This document shows, in pieces, positions 7,263-14,935 of a stretch of DNA of 23,029 bases. Made by a program: the position numbers and the translations under genes. Positions within the stretch are counted from its first letter, which is position 1, and every line of letters starts with the position of its first letter. The stretch comes from Bifidobacterium breve (GTDB taxonomy: Bacteria > Actinomycetota > Actinomycetes > Mycobacteriales > Mycobacteriaceae), in contig CAMCWJ010000005.1 of NCBI GenBank assembly GCA_945882475.1, positions 1 through 23,029 of the forward strand. The letters run 5' to 3'. A model generated the notes under the pieces. The model saw only the letters and a program-made list of their open reading frames with translations, had not been told where the DNA came from and made no database searches.

Positions 7263-7900
7263 CGACCAGCGTGTTGGCCCTCGCGAACATTCTGGATCCG
7301 ATGTACTGGCTCGGCGAGGGCGGACTGTTCGCCTCCGCGGTGCTGCCCGGCATCCTGATCATCGTCTTCATCGAAACCGGCCTGCTGTTTCCGCTGTTGC
7401 CGGGCGATTCGTTGTTGTTCACCGGCGGTCTACTGGCGGCGCAACCGAACCCGCCGGTGAACATCTGGGTGCTGGCGATCAGCGTGTCGGTGGTGGCGGT
7501 GCTGGGCGACCAGTGCGCCTACTTCATCGGACGCCGGATCGGGCCCGCCCTGTTCGACAAAGAGGATTCGCGGCTGTTCAAGAAGCACTACGTCACCGAG
7601 TCGCATGCCTTCTTCGAAAAGCACGGACCCAAGACCATCATCCTGGCCCGCTTCGTGCCGATCGTGCGGACCTTCACCCCGGTGCTCGCCGGAGTGTCCT
7701 ACATGCGTTATCCGCTGTTCCTCGGATTCGACATCATCGGCGGCATCCTGTGGGGGGCGGGAATGACACTGCTCGGCTACTTCCTGGGCAACGTGCCGTT
7801 CGTCAAGGAGAACCTCGAGGTGATGATCCTGCTGATCGTGTTCCTGTCGGTCCTGCCGGGCCTGTTGGCCGTGGGCCGCAATCTGTTGGGCAGACGCTGA
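7259..7900 (+). CDS. DedA family membrane protein (Rv0364-like)
   Basis: A 213-residue integral membrane protein of the DedA/VTT superfamily. Members act in lipid-carrier or phospholipid transport across membranes; the substrate of this one is unknown. Family features are FIETGLLFPLLPGDSLLFTGG, here split as an early FIETGLLFP and a GDSLLFTGG, then GDQCAYFIGRRIG, the ARFVPIVRTFTPVLAG motif with its conserved Arg and Pro residues, and several hydrophobic helices. The ATG at 7259 overlaps the desaturase stop as ATGA, so expression is likely tied to the crt-like cassette. In M. tuberculosis the homologue lies next to fba without those genes. It ends one base before the convergent GH76 stop codon. 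Confidence 0.93.
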   Translation: MTTSVLALANILDPMYWLGEGGLFASAVLPGILIIVFIETGLLFPLLPGDSLLFTGGLLAAQPNPPVNIWVLAISVSVVAVLGDQCAYFIGRRIGPALFDKEDSRLFKKHYVTESHAFFEKHGPKTIILARFVPIVRTFTPVLAGVSYMRYPLFLGFDIIGGILWGAGMTLLGYFLGNVPFVKENLEVMILLIVFLSVLPGLLAVGRNLLGRR

Positions 7901-7901
7901 G

Positions 7902-9005
7902 CTACCCCACCGAGACCGTGTGTGCGGCCTCCATCAGCATCCATCCCGAAACCTGAACGGAGAGATCGCGTTCGGGAATCTCCGAAGCGCTCACCGACCC
8001 GTCGTGGAACACCGCGGCAGAGGTGCCCGACGCCGGCAACTCGGCCGGGCGATCCCAGAACGCGCTGAACAGGGGCAGGCCTTCGACGGTCTGCCGGTTA
8101 TCCCAGGCCGCCTTCGCGCTGGCCAGCACGATCCGACGGGCGGTGTCGCGCGCTGCGGCGTCCTCACCGGTGTCACCGGGCAATTCGGTGGCGGCCAGTG
8201 CCAGGTAGCGCGCGGTGATTCCGGCGAACAGTCCGCCGTCTCCGCCGCCGGCACCCTTGAGCACTCCGGCCGGGGCCATGTTGTCCTCGATCGCGGCGAT
8301 CAGGCGGCGCGCCCTGGCGGCGTGCCGGCCGTCCGCGGTGCGCACCGCCAGTTCGGTCTCCAGACCCAGCACGACACCCTGGCAATAGGTGTACTGGGCC
8401 CGCACCAGCGAGCCACCCTTGACGCCGTCGAACACCAGATGCGTCTCGGGGTCGATAAGGGTCCCGTCGATCCAGTCCGCCATCTGCTGGGCCCGCGGTA
8501 GCCGATCGCGGTAGCGGGCCAGGAAGATGCCGGCCGGCCCGTTGGCGGGGGCATTGAAGAACTGGTCCTGTTTGCGCCACGGGATTCCGCCGCCGTCTTC
8601 GGGCACCCACGCGTTGACCAACTGGTCGGCCAGCGTCGTCAGCGCCCTCGGACTCTGCACCCCGGCCACTCGATCCGCCCGCTCCAGAGCGAGCGCCAGC
8701 CAGGCCATGTCGTCGTAGTAGTTGTTGGTCCAGCGGCCGTTGTTTCGGGTGAGGTGACCGCGGATCTGCCGCTTGATGGACTCCACCCGGTCCGGCTGCG
8801 GATCGCGGGCCTGGGCGTCGACAAGGGTGTCCAGCAGGTGCGCCTGCCACCAGTAGTGCCAGGTGCCAAAGGAAAGGTCCTTGCGGGTGGGCGGCCAGGC
8901 CACCACCCCGAGTTGGGTGCCGGGCACCCGCCAGAGCCGACGCAGGTGCCGCTTGGCGACGGCGGCCTCGGCGCTGGCCGCCCGATTCGTCCACTGCTGA
9001 TCCAT
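7902..9005 (-). CDS. Glycoside hydrolase family 76 protein (Rv0365c-like)
   Basis: A 367-residue protein of the GH76 fold, the family of endo-alpha-1,6-mannanases and related transglycosylases. The paired aspartates typical of the catalytic site are seen in NNYYDDMAWLALAL (Asp98-Asp99), along with TWHYWWQAHLLD near the N-terminus and the aromatic QYTYCQGVVLG region. No signal peptide or membrane anchor is visible, so the protein appears cytosolic, which is unusual for a mannan-degrading enzyme. Its true substrate is not known to me. The ATG at 9005 is preceded by GCAGGA at a good distance; a TTG nine bases further upstream would leave no room for that site. It lies 16 bp downstream of the methyltransferase gene on the same strand, probably in one transcript. 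Confidence 0.88.
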   Translation of the reverse strand: MDQQWTNRAASAEAAVAKRHLRRLWRVPGTQLGVVAWPPTRKDLSFGTWHYWWQAHLLDTLVDAQARDPQPDRVESIKRQIRGHLTRNNGRWTNNYYDDMAWLALALERADRVAGVQSPRALTTLADQLVNAWVPEDGGGIPWRKQDQFFNAPANGPAGIFLARYRDRLPRAQQMADWIDGTLIDPETHLVFDGVKGGSLVRAQYTYCQGVVLGLETELAVRTADGRHAARARRLIAAIEDNMAPAGVLKGAGGGDGGLFAGITARYLALAATELPGDTGEDAAARDTARRIVLASAKAAWDNRQTVEGLPLFSAFWDRPAELPASGTSAAVFHDGSVSASEIPERDLSVQVSGWMLMEAAHTVSVG

Positions 9006-9021
9006 GAGCGGCAATCCTGCC

Positions 9022-9687
9022 CTACCAGGCCTGCGCCAGGTCGGCCCATTGCCGGATCCAGGCGTGCATGGCGATCCCGGCGGCGACCCCGGCGTTGATG
9101 CTGCGGGTCGATCCGAATTGAGCTATCGAGACCGTTACGGCGGCGCCGGCCCGGGCCTGCTCGCTGATGCCCGGACCCTCCTGCCCGAAAACCAGCAGGC
9201 AGTCGCGCGGCAATGTGGCCTGCTCGAGGCGCACCGAGCCGGGGGTGTTGTCCACCGCGACCACAGCGAGCCCGGCGACCCGGGCGAAGTCCAGGAGCTC
9301 GGCGGTGTCGTCGTGGTGGGCCAGGCGCTGGTATCGGTCGGTGACCATGGCCCCGCGCCGGTTCCAGCGCCGGCGGCCGACGATATGGACGGTGTCGACG
9401 GCGAACGCGTTGGCGGTGCGGACCACCGCACCGATATTGGCGTCGTTGCCGAAGTTCTCGATTGCCACGTGCAGTCGGTGCCGGCGGGTGTCGATGTCGG
9501 CGATAACCGCTTCCCGGGTCCAATACCGGTATGCATCAACGACATTGCGGCTATCGCCGTGCTCGAGCAACTCGGGGTCATACCGCGGGTCGTCGGGCGG
9601 CGGCCCGGTCCAGGGCCCCACTCCATTGACGAGGTTCGAGTCAGTGGGAGTGGACCACTCGGTGGGGCCGGGTCCGTCTGTCGGCAT
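9022..9687 (-). CDS. SpoU/TrmH family RNA 2'-O-methyltransferase (Rv0380c-like)
   Basis: A 221-residue SPOUT-class methyltransferase using S-adenosylmethionine. The three family motifs are visible: motif 1 ENFGNDANIGAVVRTANAF (about 77-95), motif 2 LVFGQEGPGIS (165-175) and motif 3 SIAQFGSTRSINAGVAAGIA (187-206). The usual asparagine of the LN(V) core in motif 3 is kept as SINAGVAAGI. The RNA target (tRNA or rRNA) cannot be told from this sequence. The N-terminal ~50 residues are rich in Pro, Asp and Gly and look like an added tail; a later start is possible. It is divergent from the cupin gene with only 35 bp between them, so the two promoters must be close or overlapping. Confidence 0.9.
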   Translation of the reverse strand: MPTDGPGPTEWSTPTDSNLVNGVGPWTGPPPDDPRYDPELLEHGDSRNVVDAYRYWTREAVIADIDTRRHRLHVAIENFGNDANIGAVVRTANAFAVDTVHIVGRRRWNRRGAMVTDRYQRLAHHDDTAELLDFARVAGLAVVAVDNTPGSVRLEQATLPRDCLLVFGQEGPGISEQARAGAAVTVSIAQFGSTRSINAGVAAGIAMHAWIRQWADLAQAW

Positions 9688-9722
9688 GGTGAGAGGGTAG
9701 CCAGCTCTGAGAGGATGCCCTG

Positions 9723-10142
9723 ATGACTGCCCTGGTCCATTTCCCGCGGGTGACGCTGACGCCCGATTCGCACGGTCGCCGGTCCGAATGCGCGAGCCTC
9801 ACCGGTCACCGCACCGATGACCCCGGGGCCGCATGGACCGACGTGGTGATCCACGAATGGGAGATGGAGGGCCAGGGCTGGGAGGACCTGCATCCGCACG
9901 ACGAGACCACCTACCTGCTGGCCGGTGAACTCGTCGTCGAGTCCGAGGGGGTCTCGGTGAGGCTGGGACCCGGTGACGCCGCACTGGTCCGCGGCGGCCA
10001 TCTGGGCCGCTACCTGGCCCCCGGGTACGCCCGGATGCTGGCGATCTACGGGCCCAACCCGTCCGGGGCGCCCAGTCGCGGATTCCGCTCCTGGTCCCTG
10101 GACCCGGCTGAGCTAAGAGTTGGCGAGCCCGAGGTCGGCTAG
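9723..10142 (+). CDS. Small cupin-domain protein
   Basis: A 139-residue single-domain cupin. The first cupin motif reads HPHDETTYLLAGELVVESEG (His57, His59 and an acidic residue as likely metal ligands), followed by LGPGDAALVRGG and a later His93 region. No signal peptide is seen. Small cupins of this kind bind a metal and may be enzymes or ligand sensors, and the substrate here cannot be named. The ATG at 9723 is only 35 bp from the divergent methyltransferase start. The last 30 bp overlap the 3' end of the convergent pyrE gene, so both genes share coding bases there. In M. tuberculosis, Rv0381c occupies roughly this slot; I cannot say that it is related. Confidence 0.75.
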   Translation: MTALVHFPRVTLTPDSHGRRSECASLTGHRTDDPGAAWTDVVIHEWEMEGQGWEDLHPHDETTYLLAGELVVESEGVSVRLGPGDAALVRGGHLGRYLAPGYARMLAIYGPNPSGAPSRGFRSWSLDPAELRVGEPEVG

Positions 10143-10673
10143 GCCGAGGATGTGGCGGTAGGGCACGCCCTGGGCTTCGATCGCCTCGGCCGCCCCGGTG
10201 GCCCGGTCCACCACGGTGATGACACCGATCACGGTACCGCCGGCGTCGCGAACCGCAGCGACCGCGGTCAGCGCCGATCCGCCCGTGGTGCTGGTGTCCT
10301 CCACCACCAGGACGCGTTTACCGGCCACCTCGGTGCCTTCGATAAGGCGTTGCAGCCCATGGGCTTTCACCGACTTACGCACCACGAAGGCGTCGATGGG
10401 CCGGCCCGGGGCATGCATCACCGCGCAGGCCACGGGATCAGCGCCCAGGGTCAGGCCGCCGACGGCGACGTAGTCCCAGTCAGCGGTGAGCTCACGGGTC
10501 AGCCGTCCGATCAGCGGGGCGGCCCGGTGGTGCAGGGTGGCACGGCGCAGATCGACGTAATAGTCGGCTTCTTTTCCAGACGACAGCGTGACCCGGCCGA
10601 ATACCACCGATAGCTGACGCACCAGGCCGGCGAGTTCGTCGCGGTCGGCGGCGGTCAATTCAGGTGCGGTCAC
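10113..10673 (-). CDS. pyrE: Orotate phosphoribosyltransferase
   Basis: This enzyme transfers the phosphoribosyl group of PRPP to orotate, giving orotidine 5'-phosphate in pyrimidine synthesis (cytosol). The 186-residue protein closely matches remembered M. tuberculosis PyrE (Rv0382c). Features are the N-terminal GRVTLSSGKEADYYVDLRRA region, VGGLTLGADP, the catalytic-loop VVRKSVKAHG, and the PRPP-binding motif VLVVEDTSTTGGSA (121-134). The GTG at 10673 is chosen because GGAGG sits at the right distance upstream and the length then fits the family. ATG 10703 and GTG 10679 are also in frame. The start overlaps the SDR stop by 14 bp, so the two are probably translationally coupled. The 3' end overlaps the convergent cupin gene by 30 bp. 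Confidence 0.95.
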   Translation of the reverse strand: MTAPELTAADRDELAGLVRQLSVVFGRVTLSSGKEADYYVDLRRATLHHRAAPLIGRLTRELTADWDYVAVGGLTLGADPVACAVMHAPGRPIDAFVVRKSVKAHGLQRLIEGTEVAGKRVLVVEDTSTTGGSALTAVAAVRDAGGTVIGVITVVDRATGAAEAIEAQGVPYRHILGLADLGLANS

Positions 10674-11436
10674 GGCCACCTCCGATTCTCTTGGTGAGTG
10701 CACGCACCAGGCGGCGCGGCAGCAGGCGTCCGACGCCGGTGAGGACCTTGTACTGCCTACCCGGGATGCTGATCACCTTTCCGGCGGCCACATCGGCCAG
10801 ACTCTCCTCGACCACGCCGTCGACGGTCAGCCACATCGGCCCGGGGATGGCGGCCGTCGCGATGCCCGCCCGCTGATGGAACTCGGTACGCACGAAGCCC
10901 GGGCATACCGCGTGCACGCCGACACCTGTTCCGGTCAAGCCGTTGGCCAGGCCCTCGGAGAACGACACCACCCAGGCTTTCGACGCGGAGTAGGTCGACC
11001 CGCGGCCGGACAGCAGGCCGGCGACGCTGGCGATGTTGATCACCGACCCGGTGCGCTCCGCCACCATCGACGGCAGCGCCGCCCGGGTCAGTTGCATGAC
11101 GGCGGTGACGTTGACGTCGAGTTGGCGCTGCAGCAGCGCGGGGTCGGCAGACCAGAACGTCCCCGAGGTTCCGAACCCGGCGTTGTTGACCAGAACCTGC
11201 ACGCCGGCGGCCAGCCGGGTGCACACCCGGTCCCGGCCCTCGGCCTCGGCCAGGTCGGCGGGCAGCACCTCGACGGAGATGCGGTGGGCGGCGCGCAACT
11301 CGTTGGCCAGATCGCAGAGTCGGTCGACATCGCGGGCGACCAGGACCAGGTCATGGCCATCGCGGGCGAAACGGCGGGCATAACCCGCTCCCAAACCCGC
11401 CGTGGGGCCGGTGATCACTGCGACGGGACGAGGCAT
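10660..11436 (-). CDS. Short-chain dehydrogenase/reductase
   Basis: A 258-residue classical SDR. The NAD(P)-binding TGPTAGLG motif is at residues 9-16, NNAG at 84-87, the catalytic Ser in NIASVAG (Ser137), and YSASK with Tyr149 and Lys153. The C-terminal region (GKVISIPGRQYKVLTGVGRLLPRRLVRALTKRIGG, described here in pieces: a hydrophobic stretch followed by a basic tail) suggests loose membrane association, as in several mycobacterial SDRs of this type. The substrate is unknown. The ATG at 11436 begins at MPRPVAVITG; the longer open frame upstream is an artefact of the neighbouring gene. It lies 8 bp after the Rv0383c-like gene and overlaps pyrE by 14 bp, which places it within the clpB-to-pyrE transcription unit. 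Confidence 0.9.
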   Translation of the reverse strand: MPRPVAVITGPTAGLGAGYARRFARDGHDLVLVARDVDRLCDLANELRAAHRISVEVLPADLAEAEGRDRVCTRLAAGVQVLVNNAGFGTSGTFWSADPALLQRQLDVNVTAVMQLTRAALPSMVAERTGSVINIASVAGLLSGRGSTYSASKAWVVSFSEGLANGLTGTGVGVHAVCPGFVRTEFHQRAGIATAAIPGPMWLTVDGVVEESLADVAAGKVISIPGRQYKVLTGVGRLLPRRLVRALTKRIGGGRDRT

Positions 11437-11444
11437 CGAAGGAC

Positions 11445-12140
11445 TCAGAGTTGCTGCGGCCGGGCGGCAGGAGCCTGCGGGCGGCCCGGCGCGGCGATGC
11501 GGCGGGGCGCCGACTCGGAGGCGGCCTGCGCCGGGATCGGCGGCAGCACCCGCAGCAGGTCGTTGAACTGCCGCACCGTGCGCAGGCCCTCGTCCCACTG
11601 GGCCCGGGTGGCGGAGACCGGCATGGCGACCAGGGTCCAGTTCTGTTCGTTCCACATGATCTCGGCGCAATCCGGAGCGCTGTGGGCGAAGGTGACCAGC
11701 CGACGGTCACAGGCCCGGCGCGCGGCATCGAGGTTGTTGGAGTACACCATCCGCGGCCCGATCGCCCCGAGTAACCAGACGTCGCTCTCGCGGGGTTCTT
11801 TGACGCCCTTGAGGCGCAGATCCATCACCACGTTCGTGCCGATCTTGCGGTGCAACGCGATGACGGTGGCGACGTCCTCGAGGTCGAAGACGTACACCGC
11901 TTCGCCGCGGATCTGACCGAGCACCACGTTGCGTGCGGTCACGTCGCCGACGGTCGACATCACGCCGCGCTCCCAACGGTCCACGATCTCGGTCGACTCG
12001 GTTTCGTAGTCGAATCCGTGCGAGCGGGCCCAGGACTTGCGGCGGCGGCCCAGGCCGCGGCGACGGCCGATGTCGATGTAGAGCAACACCGCAGCACCGA
12101 CGAAGCAGAGTGCGGACAGCGTGAACCAGAACGGGACCAT
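11445..12140 (-). CDS. Conserved membrane-anchored protein (Rv0383c-like)
   Basis: A 231-residue protein. Residues 1-22 form a hydrophobic segment (MVPFWFTLSALCFVGAAVLL) that could be an uncleaved anchor, followed by a basic RRRGLGRRRKSW stop-transfer sequence, so most of the protein should be cytoplasmic. The body is a mixed alpha/beta domain of unknown function, and the C-terminal ~30 residues are rich in Pro and Ala. The position directly downstream of clpB and just upstream of the SDR and pyrE genes fits Rv0383c of M. tuberculosis. I know of no established function. The gap to clpB is 55 bp and contains a 17-bp tandem duplication. Confidence 0.82.
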   Translation of the reverse strand: MVPFWFTLSALCFVGAAVLLYIDIGRRRGLGRRRKSWARSHGFDYETESTEIVDRWERGVMSTVGDVTARNVVLGQIRGEAVYVFDLEDVATVIALHRKIGTNVVMDLRLKGVKEPRESDVWLLGAIGPRMVYSNNLDAARRACDRRLVTFAHSAPDCAEIMWNEQNWTLVAMPVSATRAQWDEGLRTVRQFNDLLRVLPPIPAQAASESAPRRIAAPGRPQAPAARPQQL

Positions 12141-12172
12141 TGCCGCCAGCCTAACCGCTTCGCGCGATCCGC

Positions 12173-12206
12173 CCGGGATCAGCCCAAGACCGGGATCAGC
12201 CCAAGA
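12173..12206. repeat. 17-bp perfect tandem duplication across the clpB stop codon
   Basis: CCGGGATCAGCCCAAGA occurs twice back to back (12173-12189 and 12190-12206, period 17). The clpB TGA stop (12196-12198 on the minus strand) lies in the right-hand copy, and an identical TCA/TGA sequence is present in the left-hand copy just beyond it. The coding end (SLILG) is unchanged, so the duplication only lengthens the 3' flank. Confidence 0.9.
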
Positions 12207-14766
12207 TCAGGGACTCCCCGTCGGGTGCGGTGTTGACCGGCACAATGTCGCCGTCGTGGACCTCACCGGCGAGCAGCAGCTTGGCCAGCTGATCACCGAT
12301 GGCCTGCTGCACCAGGCGGCGCAGCGGCCGGGCACCGTAGACCGGGTCGAACCCACGCTCGGCCAGCCACTCTTTGGCCGCCAGCGACACCTGCAGATCC
12401 AGGCGCCGCGCAGCCAGCCGCTTCTGCAGCTGAGCCAACTGGATGTCGACGATCTGCACCAACTCGTCGGGCTTGAGACCCTCGAAGATCAGCACGTCGT
12501 CGAGCCGGTTGATGAACTCCGGCTTGAACGCCGCCCGCACCGCCGCCATCACCTGCTCCTCGTCGCCGCCCGATCCAAGATTCGAGGTCAGGATCAGGAT
12601 GGTGTTGCGGAAGTCCACCGTGCGGCCCTGCCCGTCAGTGAGCCGACCCTCGTCGAGCACAGCCAGCAGCACATCGAACACGTCCGGGTGGGCCTTCTCG
12701 ACCTCGTCGAAAAGCACCACGGTGTAGGGCCGCCGGCGCACCGCCTCGGTGAGCTGGCCACCCTGGTCGTAACCGATGTAGCCGGGAGGGGCACCGACAA
12801 GCCTTGCGACGGAATGCTTTTCGCCGTACTCGCTCATGTCGATCCGGACCATCGCGCGTTCATCGTCGAACAGGAAATCGGCCAGCGCCTTGGCCAGTTC
12901 GGTCTTGCCAACGCCGGTGGGCCCGAGGAACAGAAACGATCCCGTCGGCCGGTTGGGGTCAGCCACTCCGGCCCGGCTGCGGCGAACCGCGTCGGAGACC
13001 GCCTGGACAGCATTGCGTTGACCGACGACCCGCTTGCCGAGTTCGTCTTCCATCCGCAGCAGCTTGGCCGTCTCGCCCTCGAGTAACCGGCCGGCCGGGA
13101 TGCCGGTCCAGGCCGCCACCACATCGGCGATGTCATCGGGTCCGACTTCTTCCTTGAGCATGACGTTGGCCTGCTGCTCGGCCTGCGGCAGTGCCGCGTC
13201 GAGTTGTTTCTCGATCTCGGGGATCCGGCCGTAGCGCAGTTCGGCGGCCTTGGCCAGATCACCGTCCCGCTCGGCGCGCTCGGACTCACCGCGCAGATGG
13301 TCCAACTGCTCCTTGAGGTCGCGGACGATGTCGATGGCGTTCTTCTCGTTCTGCCACCGCGTGGTCAGTTCCGCGAGTTTTTCCTTCTGATCGGCCAACT
13401 CGGCGCGCAGTTTCTCCAGGCGGTCCTTGGAGGCGGCATCTTCTTCCTTCGCCAGCGCCATCTCCTCGATCTCAAGGCGCCGCACCAGGCGTTCAACCTC
13501 GTCGATCTCCACCGGGCGGGAGTCGATCTCCATCCGCAGCCGGGATCCGGCCTCGTCGACCAGGTCGATGGCCTTGTCCGGCAGGAAGCGGCTGGTGATG
13601 TAGCGATCGGACAGCGTCGCCGCCGCCACCAGTGCCGAGTCGGTGATCCGGACACCGTGGTGGACCTCGTAGCGGTCCTTGAGGCCGCGCAGGATGCCGA
13701 TGGTGTCCTCCACCGACGGCTCGCCCACGAAGACCTGCTGGAAACGACGCTCCAGGGCGGCGTCCTTCTCGATGTACTTGCGGTACTCCTCGAGCGTGGT
13801 GGCGCCGACCATCCGAAGCTCGCCGCGGGCCAGCATCGGCTTGATCATGTTGCCGGCATCCATCGCGCCCTCACCGGTGGCGCCGGCGCCGACGATGGTG
13901 TGCAGTTCGTCGATGAAGGTGATGATCTGGCCGGCCGAGTTCTTGATGTCGTCGAGCACGGCCTTGAGGCGTTCCTCGAATTCGCCGCGATATTTCGCGC
14001 CGGCCACCATGGACCCCATGTCCAGGGAGACAACAGTCTTGTCCCGCAGGCTTTCCGGGACGTCGCCGTCGATGATGCGCTGGGCTAGGCCCTCGACGAT
14101 GGCGGTCTTGCCAACACCGGGTTCGCCGATGAGCACGGGATTGTTCTTGGTGCGACGGCTCAGCACCTGAATGACGCGGCGAATCTCGTTGTCGCGCCCA
14201 ATAACCGGGTCGAGCTTGCCCTCGCGGGCCCGGGCGGTCAGGTCGGTGGAGTACTTCTCCAGCGCCTGATAACTGGCCTCGGGATCGGGGCTGGTGACCC
14301 GGGCGCTGCCGCGCACCTTGGTGAAGGCGTCACGCAACGCCTGCGGCGATGCACCCGCGCCGGTGAGGATCTTCGCGACATCGGAGTTGCCTGCCGGAGC
14401 GGAGCGACCCAGCCCGCCGGCCAAGCCCACCAACAGGTGTTCGGTCGAGACGTACTCGTCGTCCATCTCGGTGGCGAGTTGCTGGGCGGCGTTGACCGCC
14501 GCCAGGGATTCCCGTGACAGCTGCGGCTGCGAGGTCGCACCACTGCTGGACGGCAGCCGGTCGAGGAGGCTCTGCGTCTCAGTGCGGATGGTCGCGGGGT
14601 CGACGCCGACTGCCTCGAGTAACGGTCCGGCGATGCCGTCGGTCTGGGTGAGTAGCGCCATCAGCAGATGGGCGGGCCGGATCTCCGGGTTGCCGGCCGC
14701 ACTGGCGGCCTGCAGTGCGGCGGACAGCGCCGCCTGGGTCTTCGTGGTCGGGTTGAACGAGTCCAC
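12196..14766 (-). CDS. clpB: ClpB disaggregase (Hsp100 AAA+ chaperone)
   Basis: A cytosolic hexameric ATPase that pulls proteins out of aggregates together with DnaK, DnaJ and GrpE. The protein is 856 residues. Order of parts: N-domain (1-150), AAA1 with Walker A GEPGVGKT (214-221) and Walker B ITFIDE, the charged coiled-coil M-domain (about 410-530), and AAA2 with Walker A GPTGVGKT (615-622), Walker B VVLFDE (683-688) and pore loop GYIGYDQGG. It ends SLILG. Compared with my recollection of M. tuberculosis ClpB, the N-domain carries a few extra residues at about 117-127 (GGLGRSAPAGN). The start is GTG at 14766, with AAGGAGG just upstream. A HAIR-like HspR operator and a SigH/SigE-like promoter lie upstream. 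It is the first gene of a unit continuing to pyrE. Confidence 0.98.
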   Translation of the reverse strand: MDSFNPTTKTQAALSAALQAASAAGNPEIRPAHLLMALLTQTDGIAGPLLEAVGVDPATIRTETQSLLDRLPSSSGATSQPQLSRESLAAVNAAQQLATEMDDEYVSTEHLLVGLAGGLGRSAPAGNSDVAKILTGAGASPQALRDAFTKVRGSARVTSPDPEASYQALEKYSTDLTARAREGKLDPVIGRDNEIRRVIQVLSRRTKNNPVLIGEPGVGKTAIVEGLAQRIIDGDVPESLRDKTVVSLDMGSMVAGAKYRGEFEERLKAVLDDIKNSAGQIITFIDELHTIVGAGATGEGAMDAGNMIKPMLARGELRMVGATTLEEYRKYIEKDAALERRFQQVFVGEPSVEDTIGILRGLKDRYEVHHGVRITDSALVAAATLSDRYITSRFLPDKAIDLVDEAGSRLRMEIDSRPVEIDEVERLVRRLEIEEMALAKEEDAASKDRLEKLRAELADQKEKLAELTTRWQNEKNAIDIVRDLKEQLDHLRGESERAERDGDLAKAAELRYGRIPEIEKQLDAALPQAEQQANVMLKEEVGPDDIADVVAAWTGIPAGRLLEGETAKLLRMEDELGKRVVGQRNAVQAVSDAVRRSRAGVADPNRPTGSFLFLGPTGVGKTELAKALADFLFDDERAMVRIDMSEYGEKHSVARLVGAPPGYIGYDQGGQLTEAVRRRPYTVVLFDEVEKAHPDVFDVLLAVLDEGRLTDGQGRTVDFRNTILILTSNLGSGGDEEQVMAAVRAAFKPEFINRLDDVLIFEGLKPDELVQIVDIQLAQLQKRLAARRLDLQVSLAAKEWLAERGFDPVYGARPLRRLVQQAIGDQLAKLLLAGEVHDGDIVPVNTAPDGESLILG

Positions 14767-14805
14767 GACACCTCCTTGTCAGTACGTATGAGTGTTGACA
14801 GGTAC

Positions 14806-14831
14806 AACACCGTCAAACTTGAGTCTGTTCC
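14806..14831 (-). promoter_or_regulatory. SigH/SigE-like promoter for clpB
   Basis: On the minus strand GGAACA (14831-14826) is followed after 17 bp by GTT (14808-14806). This fits the GGAAC/GTT pattern of SigH- and SigE-type stress promoters in mycobacteria, where clpB is known to be stress-induced. The base before GTT is T rather than the preferred C or G. The -35 element lies inside the HAIR-like operator. Confidence 0.45.
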
Positions 14832-14838
14832 GCTCAAT
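14818..14838. promoter_or_regulatory. HAIR-like HspR operator upstream of clpB
   Basis: CTTGAGT, 7 bp, then GCTCAAT. The left half is a perfect match and the right half matches 5 of 7 positions of the HspR-associated inverted repeat (CTTGAGT-N7-ACTCAAG). It lies 52 bp upstream of the clpB GTG and overlaps the putative -35 element, so HspR binding should block clpB transcription at normal temperature. hspR itself is in the same window. Confidence 0.8.
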
Positions 14839-14935
14839 CCTGTCGAATTTCTACGCTACCGAGTGATTCCCCATCCACGGTAGGGCAGTTCGGCAACCGC
14901 CCACACCCGTCACGTGTCGAACATATGATCGAACG

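Noticed and set aside
12121..14088. Open frames on the plus strand opposite clpB (12121-13086 and 13204-14088)
   Set aside because: Both are antisense shadows of clpB, with low-complexity His-, Gln- and Asp-rich translations and no family resemblance.
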